DNA of 5,895 nucleotides, taken from positions 1 through 5,895 of the forward strand of contig QIHJ01000414.1 in assembly GCA_003229065.1 (NCBI GenBank), given 5' to 3'. Below the pieces are notes generated by a model. The model saw only the letters and a program-made list of their open reading frames with translations. It ran no database searches and had not been told where the DNA came from. Shown piece by piece: positions 1 to 5,895 of the stretch (within the stretch, counting starts at the first letter, position 1; each line of letters opens with the position of its first letter). The stretch comes from Candidatus Dadabacteria bacterium. Its GTDB lineage: Bacteria > Desulfobacterota_D > UBA1144 > Nemesobacterales > UBA2774. The position numbers were made by a program, and so were the translations under genes.

Positions 1-1
1 C

Positions 2-493
2 AAGATAAACTTTTTGTGGATATGGATAATCGGGCTGGGCCTGGTCTCGTATCTGATTTTAAACTATATGGTAGCCGGAGACCCGTTTTATTTCTTAGAG
101 GTACAGCAGGAGAGCTGGTCGAGGAAGCTTGCGCTGCCTTACGAGGGATTTCTGAACGCGGTCAGGGGCCTTCCCGGACGCTCGCCATCGGGAGCATTCA
201 CCGGAGACTGGGCCGAGATAATATTTGCGGTACTTGGACTTGCAGGTGTTATTTACAGTTTTTTCAGACTACGTATTTCATACAGCTTGTATGCTCTACT
301 GACCTGGCTTCTTGTGACTTCGAGCGTGATATGGCTCAGTATACCGAGGTTTACGCTTACGATGTTTCCGCTGATTATTCTCATGGCGCTTTTTGGCAGG
401 CGCAGGGGGGTTAACTTCATAATAATTTTCCTCTCACTATTATGCTATGCGCTATTTTTATCCCAATTTGTAAGATTCAGGTGGGCTTTTTAG
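2..493 (+). CDS. PIG-V-like GT-C mannosyltransferase, C-terminal part (cut by window edge)
   Basis: This is the last 163 residues of a polytopic membrane protein; the reading frame is open to the left edge, so the start lies outside the window. It aligns end to end with the C-terminal half of the next gene, at about 60% identical residues by hand count. Shared segments include IGLGL, VAGDP-YFL, PYEGF-NA, IYSFFRLR, SIPR-TL-MFP, and an identical ending FVRFRWAF. About four hydrophobic segments are visible. By that relationship it is a PIG-V-like, lipid-linked-sugar-dependent mannosyltransferase acting on the outer face of the cytoplasmic membrane. The catalytic N-terminal loop is not in the window, so activity cannot be judged. 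The loop after PYEGF is about 8 residues shorter than in the paralog, and the DNA there is clearly GC-richer. The family is fairly sure; the substrate is unknown. Confidence 0.75.
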   Translation, partial: KINFLWIWIIGLGLVSYLILNYMVAGDPFYFLEVQQESWSRKLALPYEGFLNAVRGLPGRSPSGAFTGDWAEIIFAVLGLAGVIYSFFRLRISYSLYALLTWLLVTSSVIWLSIPRFTLTMFPLIILMALFGRRRGVNFIIIFLSLLCYALFLSQFVRFRWAF

Positions 494-495
494 TT

Positions 496-1625
496 ATGGG
501 TAGAAAGAATCTCAACGATATATTAGACATATTACCTGTAGTTCTTACCGTAATAATCGGCACGTTCGTGTTCGCAATTGCGTCACATTTAGTTATAGAA
601 GAAAGATTTCCTGACAAACTGCTTGATTTGTGGAATACCTGGGACGTTCAGCACTATATAAAAATAGCAAAGTACGGATACGGCGCTTTAACCGTAGACG
701 GAAGGAACCCCTTCAGATCGTATTCTTCCCTCTATTCCCGCTCCTTATCAAGCTGTTCTCATATATTTTCCAGAATTACATAGTATCTGCTCTTGTCGTC
801 TCGAACCTGTCGTATGCGGCAGCGGCTTATTACTTGTATAAGCTCGTCAAACTCGATTTTGAAAAGGAAGACGCCTATAGGACGGTTATATATTTCTCGG
901 TATTCCCTACGGCGTATTTTCTGCATGCGGCTTATACCGAGAGCCTATTCCTGGCACTGACAATTTCGAGTTTCTACTATGCCAGAAATGATAGGTGGGC
1001 TCTGGCAAGCGTACTGGGGATGCTGGCCGCGGCCACGAGAATCACGGGAATACTTCTGATTCCGGTCCTCATAATTGAATACTTATCGCAAAAAGATTAC
1101 AAGATAAGGAATATCCGTTTGGACATTATTTGGATCGGGATGATAGGGCTTGGCTTACTCACATTCCTAATAATAAACTACGTAGTTGCCGGAGACCCGT
1201 TGTATTTCTTGGATATACAAAGCGAAAACTGGAATAAAAAGCTTGCTATTCCTTATGAAGGGTTTAAAAACGCCTGGAATATTATGAGCGGAGAGCTTGC
1301 ACTTAACGTCAACTCTCCCGCAAATAAAATGCTCGGGGGTACGATTGAGATTATCTTCGCATTTATGGGACTAGCTTTGATCATATACAGTTTTTTCAGG
1401 CTTCGTCTATCATATTGCTTATACGCCCTGGCTACATGGCTTATCATTACTTCGACCTGGTTCTGGAACAGCATACCGAGATACACACTGGCCATGTTCC
1501 CTATCTTTATCGCCCTGGCGTTATTGGGCAGGAGAAAGAATATAAATTATCTGATAATTTTTATATCAATACTGTTCTATGCGCTCTTTTTATCCTCATT
1601 CGTGAGGTTCAGATGGGCATTCTGA
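496..1625 (+). CDS. PIG-V-like GT-C mannosyltransferase, interrupted by a -1 frameshift near 709-714
   Basis: This is a polytopic membrane glycosyltransferase resembling PIG-V (GPI mannosyltransferase 2, GT76), which transfers mannose from a polyprenyl/dolichyl phosphate carrier. The 5' part reads from ATG 496, preceded by AGGTGG at 479-484, and contains the family's first-loop motif WDVQHY (residues 49-54, candidate catalytic D50). The reading then continues in another frame, which opens with IVFFPLFPLL, the expected next family motif. AYTESLF (146-152) and ARITG-type R182 follow, then VAGDP and the FVRFRWAF end. Restoring one base in the C run at 708-711 gives a continuous 376-residue protein with roughly nine to ten membrane segments. 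It starts 2 bp after the upstream paralog's stop, so the two are probably co-transcribed. As written the gene is broken: it is either a recent mutation or a sequencing error. The acceptor is unknown. Confidence 0.8.
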
Positions 1626-1627
1626 AA

Positions 1628-1681
1628 ATATACGGACCGGACGTGACATTGTATACATTCTAAATAGAAATAGCCGTATAT
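1628..1681. repeat. 8-bp perfect inverted repeat in the gap before the GT2 gene
   Basis: ATATACGG (1628-1635) is matched by its exact reverse complement CCGTATAT (1674-1681), with 38 nt between them. The loop also holds the palindrome TGTATACA (1650-1657). It starts 3 bp after the PIG-V-like stop and ends 24 bp before the TATAAT box. It has no T-run, so it is not a standard intrinsic terminator. It could be a regulatory element or chance. Confidence 0.3.
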
Positions 1682-1704
1682 CCCTTTAAAAGATAAAGTG
1701 TTAG

Positions 1705-1710
1705 TATAAT
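1705..1710 (+). promoter_or_regulatory. Candidate sigma70-type -10 box upstream of the GT2 gene
   Basis: A perfect TATAAT lies 25 bp before the GT2 start codon, in the 110-bp gap after the PIG-V-like gene. No good TTGACA-like -35 box sits 16-18 bp upstream, where the sequence is CCCTTTAA-like, and there is no TGN extension. The call rests on the hexamer and its position. It would give a leader of roughly 20 nt and allow the GT2 and the following gene to be transcribed separately from the PIG-V-like pair. Confidence 0.4.
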
Positions 1711-1722
1711 CGGCTCCAAGAA

Positions 1723-1727
1723 AAGGA
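1723..1727 (+). promoter_or_regulatory. Ribosome binding site of the GT2 gene
   Basis: AAGGA lies 8 nt before ATG 1736. It is the clearest Shine-Dalgarno site in the window and fixes the GT2 start codon. Confidence 0.65.
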
Positions 1728-1735
1728 CTTTAAAA

Positions 1736-2437
1736 ATGGATATAACAATCGTTATCCCTACATACAACGAATCTGAGAACTTGCCGATCCTGATAGAGAA
1801 AATCACAGAGGTTCTGGATGGTAATAAGCTTGAGGGGAAAATAATCGTCGTTGACGACGATTCTCCCGATGAGACCTGGAAGACGGCGCTCGAGCTTAAA
1901 AATAGATACGCAAACCTCGAGGTGCTGAGGCGCCGCGACAAGAGGGGGCTTTCCTCAGCGGTGCTTGAGGGTTTTGCAATGTCAAAGAGCCCTATACTGG
2001 GAGTGATGGACGCGGATTTGAGTCATCCTCCCGAGAAAATACCCGAGCTCGTGGAGCCTATCATAAATCGGGAAGCGGATATTACTATCGGAAGCAGGTA
2101 CATAGATGAGGGTGGAATTGAGAAATGGTCGATTGGCCGGAAGGTCTATTCCAAAATAGCTACACTCCTCGTACTCGGCTTAACGGACGTTAAAGACCCG
2201 ATGTCGGGGTTCTTCTTCCTTCGTAGAGAGGTTATAGAGAATAAGGAATTGAACCCGCTTGGATTTAAGATAGGGCTTGAAATATTGGTGCGGGGGAAGT
2301 ACGAAAACGTGATTGAAGTGCCTATATTATTCGGAGACAGAATACACGGCGAGAGTAAGCTCGGCGGGGGAGTCGTGCGTGACTATCTGGTCCACCTTTC
2401 TAATCTTTACATATATAAGTATATTCTGAGAAAATAA
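1736..2437 (+). CDS. DPM1-like GT2 glycosyltransferase (polyprenyl-phosphate mannose synthase type)
   Basis: This family transfers a hexose, usually mannose from GDP-mannose, to dolichyl or polyprenyl phosphate on the cytoplasmic face, making the donor used by GT-C enzymes. The 233-residue protein has the full GT2 core. It starts with IVIPTYNESENL (5-16), then VVDDDSPDET (38-47), the metal-binding MDADLSHPPE (91-100; DXD at 92-94), GSRY (119-122), DPMSGFF (154-160), and DRIHGESKLG (201-210), which matches the family's R-x-x-G-x-S-K-L motif. There is no C-terminal membrane pair and no fused GtrA domain. It is therefore the short, soluble or peripheral DPM1 type rather than the longer GtrB/DpgS type. 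The AAGGA site and a TATAAT box precede it, and the next gene follows after 5 bp. Mannose is the likeliest sugar given the PMT and PIG-V-like neighbours, but glucose or another hexose is possible. Confidence 0.9.
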   Translation: MDITIVIPTYNESENLPILIEKITEVLDGNKLEGKIIVVDDDSPDETWKTALELKNRYANLEVLRRRDKRGLSSAVLEGFAMSKSPILGVMDADLSHPPEKIPELVEPIINREADITIGSRYIDEGGIEKWSIGRKVYSKIATLLVLGLTDVKDPMSGFFFLRREVIENKELNPLGFKIGLEILVRGKYENVIEVPILFGDRIHGESKLGGGVVRDYLVHLSNLYIYKYILRK

Positions 2438-2442
2438 TAGGT

Positions 2443-3657
2443 ATGAACGATAAGTTAAAGACCGGATCAAATAAAACCATATTGTTAGTCGCCGTCGCTA
2501 TAGCAGTGGTATCGTTCGTGATTTATTTTTTTACGACTAACGGACAGCCGACTCAATTTAATAATTTTGTGCTACTTGCAGACGCTATTCTGAACGGACG
2601 GCTGCACCTGCATGATAATCTCACCTGGATAGAGCTTGCGCATTATAACGGGAAATACTTTATAGTACCTCCGCCCGTGCCTGCGATACTAATATTGCCG
2701 GTTGTAGCAATAACGGGACTCGATACCAACCAAACATTACTCTCCTACTTATTCGGCTCGATCAACGTATCTCTGGCGTTCTTAGCTGCAAGGTGTATAA
2801 CGCGAAGCATAAAAGTTCAGATCTGGACCGCTGTCATGTTCGGTTTCGGAACTATACACTGGTGGGTTGCCGCTCACGGCGGGGTTTGGATGTTTTCCCA
2901 TGTGATTTCCGTAACTTTTTTGTTTATCGCTATTATTTTGAGCTTCAAGAAAGCACATCCTCTGCTGCCGGGACTTGGCCTTGGCGCAGCTTATTGGACC
3001 AGGCTGCCAACCATACTGAGTTTCCCGTTCTTCATGGCTATGTACCTGGACGAGTGGTATAAGAGGGGCGGCACAAAGAGCATAATAAGGAGAATTAATT
3101 TAAAGCCTCTTATCTACATGGGCTTCGGCGCAGGCATATTCGTAGTGTTTAACGCGGTTTATAACTACGCCAGGTTTGATACGCCATTTGACATCTCGTA
3201 CTATCTTATCCCGGGAATTCTGGAGGAGTACTGGTACGCCGAGGGGATATTCGACTTAAGCTACATCCCGAGGCACCTGAAGATTATATTCGGCAGACTG
3301 CCTAACTTCTCAAACGAGTTCCCTTATATTACCCCCTCATGGAACGGGCTTGCGATATGGATTACAACACCCGCTTTCATTTACGCGTTCTTTGCCGGAA
3401 TAAGAAACAAGATTGCCATAGGCTGCTGGTTATCGATAGTGCTTATAGCATTAGTGGATTTTTGCCACGGCACCTGGGGTTTTACACAGTTCGGGTACCG
3501 CTTTGCTCTGGACTTCTATCCTTTCCTTTTCCTCCTGACCGTAAAGGGAATCGGGGATAAGATACGTTGGTATCACATAACCCTCATAGTGATCGGGATA
3601 ATAGTAAACCTCTGGGGGGTTCTGTGGACATACAAATTCGGATGGGTAGGGTTTTGA
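2443..3657 (+). CDS. Multi-pass membrane protein, probable GT-C-fold glycosyltransferase
   Basis: This 404-residue protein has about ten to eleven hydrophobic segments (approximately 11-31, 78-92, 99-118, 126-143, 149-167, 175-200, 222-240, 303-320, 325-341, 354-368, 377-396). The first external loop carries LADAILNGRLHLHDN and then YNGKYFIVPPPVPAILILP (residues 68-86). This layout, an acidic loop followed by a Tyr-rich, Pro-rich entry into the second helix, occurs in many bacterial proteins loosely annotated as GT39-like or hypothetical. QFGYRFALDFYPFL (349-362) is a second recognisable block near the end. I infer a lipid-linked-sugar-dependent glycosyltransferase from topology and context, but no verified catalytic residue can be named. 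It begins 5 bp after the GT2 stop with no clear ribosome site (AGG sits 1 nt from ATG), so translational coupling to the GT2 gene is likely. It ends with tandem stops TGA-TAG. Confidence 0.7.
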   Translation: MNDKLKTGSNKTILLVAVAIAVVSFVIYFFTTNGQPTQFNNFVLLADAILNGRLHLHDNLTWIELAHYNGKYFIVPPPVPAILILPVVAITGLDTNQTLLSYLFGSINVSLAFLAARCITRSIKVQIWTAVMFGFGTIHWWVAAHGGVWMFSHVISVTFLFIAIILSFKKAHPLLPGLGLGAAYWTRLPTILSFPFFMAMYLDEWYKRGGTKSIIRRINLKPLIYMGFGAGIFVVFNAVYNYARFDTPFDISYYLIPGILEEYWYAEGIFDLSYIPRHLKIIFGRLPNFSNEFPYITPSWNGLAIWITTPAFIYAFFAGIRNKIAIGCWLSIVLIALVDFCHGTWGFTQFGYRFALDFYPFLFLLTVKGIGDKIRWYHITLIVIGIIVNLWGVLWTYKFGWVGF

Positions 3658-3675
3658 TAGTGAGGCTCTGCAGGA

Positions 3676-4293
3676 CTATTTTTTAAACACGAGGAATTTA
3701 TAACCCAGGAAGTCCCAGACCACTACTATAAATACAGAGGCAAGGGCCGATATATTAGCCCAGAGTACGGAAGACACTCCGCCCAGAGGACCGACGAAAT
3801 TAACCAGAAAAGACGCAACCGCTACGTTAATAACAAAACCCACGCCTGAAACTATGAGAAATTTGAAGAACTGCTTTCCCATCCCCTTAGTCTCAACGCT
3901 CTCAAATGCCCAGAACTTATTCCATAAATAACTGTTAGCGACGGCAAACAGAAACGATATGGCCTTAAAAGCAGAAAATAAATAACCTTTTTCGACGCCG
4001 GATAAGAATATAAGAAGGTTTAGTACCCCGAAGTCTATTGTGAGATTGGACACGCCAATCGGAATGAATTTGCCGAATTGAAATAACGAGTGCCTGTAGG
4101 CGCCGAGCCGGGAGGAAACGTATACCCAAAGTGCGACGAGGGTGGGGATAATTAAGAGCGCCAACGGCCAATACGCGAGATATGAATGATAATCTTCTGG
4201 AATTTCAGCTTTCAGAGTACTCAGTACCACCACGGCAAAAACAGATATTATGAGTCCGATAATAAGCGAGTATATGAGGTCTGATCTTTTCAT
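3676..4293 (-). CDS. GtrA-family membrane protein with a two-helix N-terminal extension
   Basis: GtrA proteins are small four-helix membrane proteins thought to flip polyprenyl-phosphate-linked sugars, or to assist their synthases and transferases. Residues about 71-203 form the GtrA domain. It has [20 protein letters not shown] (73-92), [21 protein letters not shown] (the conserved NSY-x-WNK-x-W-x-F block, 110-130), [16 protein letters not shown] (142-157), and a last helix ending GYKFLVFKK. Typical members are about 120-150 residues long. This one has 205, because an extra pair of hydrophobic segments (about 6-26 and 40-60) precedes the domain. An in-frame TAA two codons upstream of ATG 4293 makes this the longest possible start, and no clear Shine-Dalgarno site is seen. 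It lies 87 bp downstream of the PMT gene on the same strand. With a DPM1-like synthase nearby, transport of the lipid-linked sugar is the natural guess, not proven. Confidence 0.85.
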   Translation of the reverse strand: MKRSDLIYSLIIGLIISVFAVVVLSTLKAEIPEDYHSYLAYWPLALLIIPTLVALWVYVSSRLGAYRHSLFQFGKFIPIGVSNLTIDFGVLNLLIFLSGVEKGYLFSAFKAISFLFAVANSYLWNKFWAFESVETKGMGKQFFKFLIVSGVGFVINVAVASFLVNFVGPLGGVSSVLWANISALASVFIVVVWDFLGYKFLVFKK

Positions 4294-4380
4294 AATTTAG
4301 GTACGCAGTACTATGGCAATTAAGGTGTATGACTATGAAATGTTAAGGGATGACAGTATATATCCTTATTTCCGATGACG

Positions 4381-5678
4381 TTACTTCCAGGACTCAAGCC
4401 ACATATACTGTCCATGCTTATACCCCTCCATTTGGACTGCCGCGGTAATCGGATAAAAATAGAAGAACACTCCAGCCGCCGTGAGCAAATATAGGATTAC
4501 GAGTATTTTCCCGTATTTTTTATTCATGTTCCAAAGGCGGTCGAGAAAATAAGCGCTTATTATGAGAACGAAGATGAAAGCGGGCAGGAAATGGTATATG
4601 AATGTGATCTTTCTGGGAGATACCGCCCACGGGAGCCAAAGCGCAAGAACGCTTACGACGGCGAATATGAGAGAAGGATACTCCTTCCTAATGGCTTGAA
4701 CCACCCCCAGTACAAAGAACACGCATCCAGTCCACCATATAAAAGGGTTGCCGAGCATGTAAATATGCGACCTGATACCTTTACCTAAATCATCGAAGTG
4801 AAGATATAAGGGCTCGAGCATAAGCGGCCACTGCCACCACCCGGACTCATACGGGTGATGACTTACCACCGAGCCGTGATAACCGTACATAGCGTCCTGA
4901 AGACTCAGGAAGTCAGTAAATGAATTGCCGAAATAGAAAAAAGGAATGTAAGTGGCAACGTATACAAGTAAAGGCAATACTCCGAATGCGAGAGCCATTC
5001 TCGGAATTATATTTGCAACCGATTTAATGTATGAGCGGTCTTTTGAATCCGATTGGCTGACTTCATAGTAATAGATAAGAAAAAAAGAGACTCCGGCAAG
5101 AAATATCCATATGTATACACCGCTCCATTTAATCGACATCGAGGCGCCCGCGAATAATCCCGCTTCTTTCTGGACCTTGCGTATTTTATGACGAATAGAG
5201 ACGCAAGGAGCAAAAAATCGACCATAAATATATCGACCATAGTTATACGGCTGAGCACGAATAGGAAGGAATCAAGACTGTAGAGTACGGCAGCAATCAG
5301 TCCCACCCCTTTACTTAGAAAGAGGTTCTTTGCCACTAGGTATATAAGAAGCGCGCCCAGGCCGCCGAAGAACGCCTGAAAGAACCTCCACCCAAAGGCG
5401 TTATCGCCGAAGATCTTTATCCCAAGCGCGCTTAACTCCTTACCCAGAGGAGGGTGTGTCCACTCATATGCAAAATCCTCTGGAGGATAACCCGTATTTT
5501 GCCAGGCGTGCTTGTTTCCCTTGGCCATCTCCTGTGCGGTGAACGCATAGTATACTTCATCGAAATAGTAGGTCTTTGGTACCTCCAAACGGTATAATTT
5601 GCTGCCGAAGCTGAAGATAAGCACGAAAAACAGCAGGATTTCGAATCTGTATTTATAAAGTAGCGAATTTGAAGACAT
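4381..5678 (-). CDS. PMT/GT39 protein O-mannosyltransferase, interrupted by a -1 frameshift near 5167-5169
   Basis: PMT enzymes move mannose from polyprenyl-phosphate mannose to Ser/Thr of exported proteins on the outer membrane face. The 5' part from ATG 5678 has the first-loop acidic pair in YYFDEVYYA (D40, E41), EWTHPPLGKE (72-81) and SRITMVDIFMVDF (143-155). The frame then breaks, and the rest continues in another frame with GLFAGASMSIKWSG. It goes on to HHPYESGWWQWPLMLEP, LGNPFIWW, SPRKITFIYHFLPA, and the family's C-terminal QYMWLESW. Adding one A to the AAA run on the coding strand (5167-5169) joins them into 432 residues, with both frames open across the junction. This is somewhat shorter than common bacterial PMTs of about 500. 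The start lies 2 bp after the upstream partial gene's stop, so they form an operon. As written the gene is disrupted, by a recent mutation or a sequencing error. Family assignment is firm. Confidence 0.88.
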
Positions 5679-5680
5679 TT

Positions 5681-5895
5681 CTAGTTTCCGGAACCGGCAG
5701 GGGCCGAGTGTTCTTTAGTAGATTCCATGTGCTCTTTCGGAGCTCCTTTGTAGCTGAGCGCATTTTTTATAAAATCATAGAATAAATAGAGGAAGATAAA
5801 AAGGTATAGCAAAAACATCCCGGGTATAAATAATCCGGAATATTCTTTAGGAATCCCTTTGTATAAAGTGGTCAGTTGTATATAAGAATAGGTCA
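5681..5895 (-). CDS. Unrecognised membrane protein, C-terminal part (cut by window edge)
   Basis: The minus-strand frame is open from the right edge to TAG at 5683-5681, giving at least 70 residues. It contains one strongly hydrophobic, aromatic-rich segment (about residues 21-42 of the fragment: GLFIPGMFLLYLFIFLYLFY). A polar, probably cytosolic or periplasmic tail, KNALSYKGAPKEHMESTKEH, follows and ends in Ala/Gly/Ser. I do not recognise the family. Its stop lies 2 bp before the PMT start codon, the tight spacing of an operon, which supports it being real and co-transcribed with PMT. It could be the end of a larger polytopic protein. A short gene starting at the internal ATG (codon 26 of the fragment) cannot be excluded. 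Confidence 0.5.
   Translation of the reverse strand, partial: TYSYIQLTTLYKGIPKEYSGLFIPGMFLLYLFIFLYLFYDFIKNALSYKGAPKEHMESTKEHSAPAGSGN

Noticed and set aside
630..730. ATG 630 as a separate gene start for the downstream frame of the second PIG-V-like gene
   Set aside because: The residues before about position 714 in that frame are basic and unlike the family, while the overlapping frame from ATG 496 carries the expected WDVQHY motif. One frameshifted gene explains both.
1660..1941. Minus-strand frame overlapping the GT2 start
   Set aside because: It is low-complexity Ser-rich translation antisense to a clearly conserved GT2 N-terminus; a shadow frame.
3658..3675. Bidirectional terminator between the convergent genes
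   Set aside because: Only the CTGCAG palindrome is present nearby; no stable stem followed by T-runs on either strand.
4319..4346. Promoter for the GtrA gene on the minus strand (TTAACA, 17-bp spacer, TTAATT)
   Set aside because: The -10 candidate matches only three of six consensus bases, and the region is AT-rich, so chance matches are expected.
4294..4380. Terminator or small RNA in the 87-bp gap between PMT and GtrA
   Set aside because: The best pairing (GGAT with ATCC) is only four base pairs with a 10-nt loop and no T-run.
5007..5139. Two overlapping PMT-related genes on the minus strand, one starting at ATG 5139
   Set aside because: The frame ending at 5007 loses PMT similarity after about 5168, and the other frame shows family sequence (GLFAGAS) upstream of its first ATG. 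They are halves of one gene.

Overview
The window carries seven protein genes and no RNA gene, mobile element or CRISPR array. By eye the base composition is in the mid-40s % GC. The signals look bacterial: AAGGA- and AGGTGG-type ribosome binding sites, a perfect TATAAT hexamer, and tightly packed genes. No marker gene fixes the taxon. An uncultured bacterium is plausible, and the protein families alone cannot exclude other assignments.

The plus-strand half (1-3657) holds two tandem PIG-V-like (GT-C fold) mannosyltransferase genes. The first is cut by the left edge and the second is split by a one-base frameshift near 709-714. After a 110-bp gap with a likely promoter come a DPM1-like GT2 polyprenyl-phosphate mannose synthase and, 5 bp later, a multi-pass membrane protein that resembles GT-C glycosyltransferases. 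The minus-strand half (5895-3676) faces it. It holds the C-terminus of an unrecognised membrane protein, then a PMT/GT39 protein O-mannosyltransferase split by a second one-base frameshift near 5167-5169, then a GtrA-family membrane protein with an unusual two-helix N-terminal extension. The two halves converge with only 18 bp between stop codons.

The families fit one chemistry. The GT2 enzyme would load mannose (or another hexose) from a nucleotide sugar onto a polyprenyl phosphate on the cytoplasmic face. The GtrA protein is a candidate for moving the lipid-linked sugar across the membrane. The PMT, the two PIG-V-like proteins and possibly the fourth plus-strand protein would then use it as donor on the outer face. 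This is inferred from family membership and proximity. The sugar, the lipid and the acceptors cannot be read from the DNA.

The main caution is that both large disrupted genes carry a single missing base at a short homopolymer, while the rest of each gene stays well conserved. This looks more like sequencing error or very recent mutation than old decay. Corrected, they would encode proteins of 376 and 432 residues.
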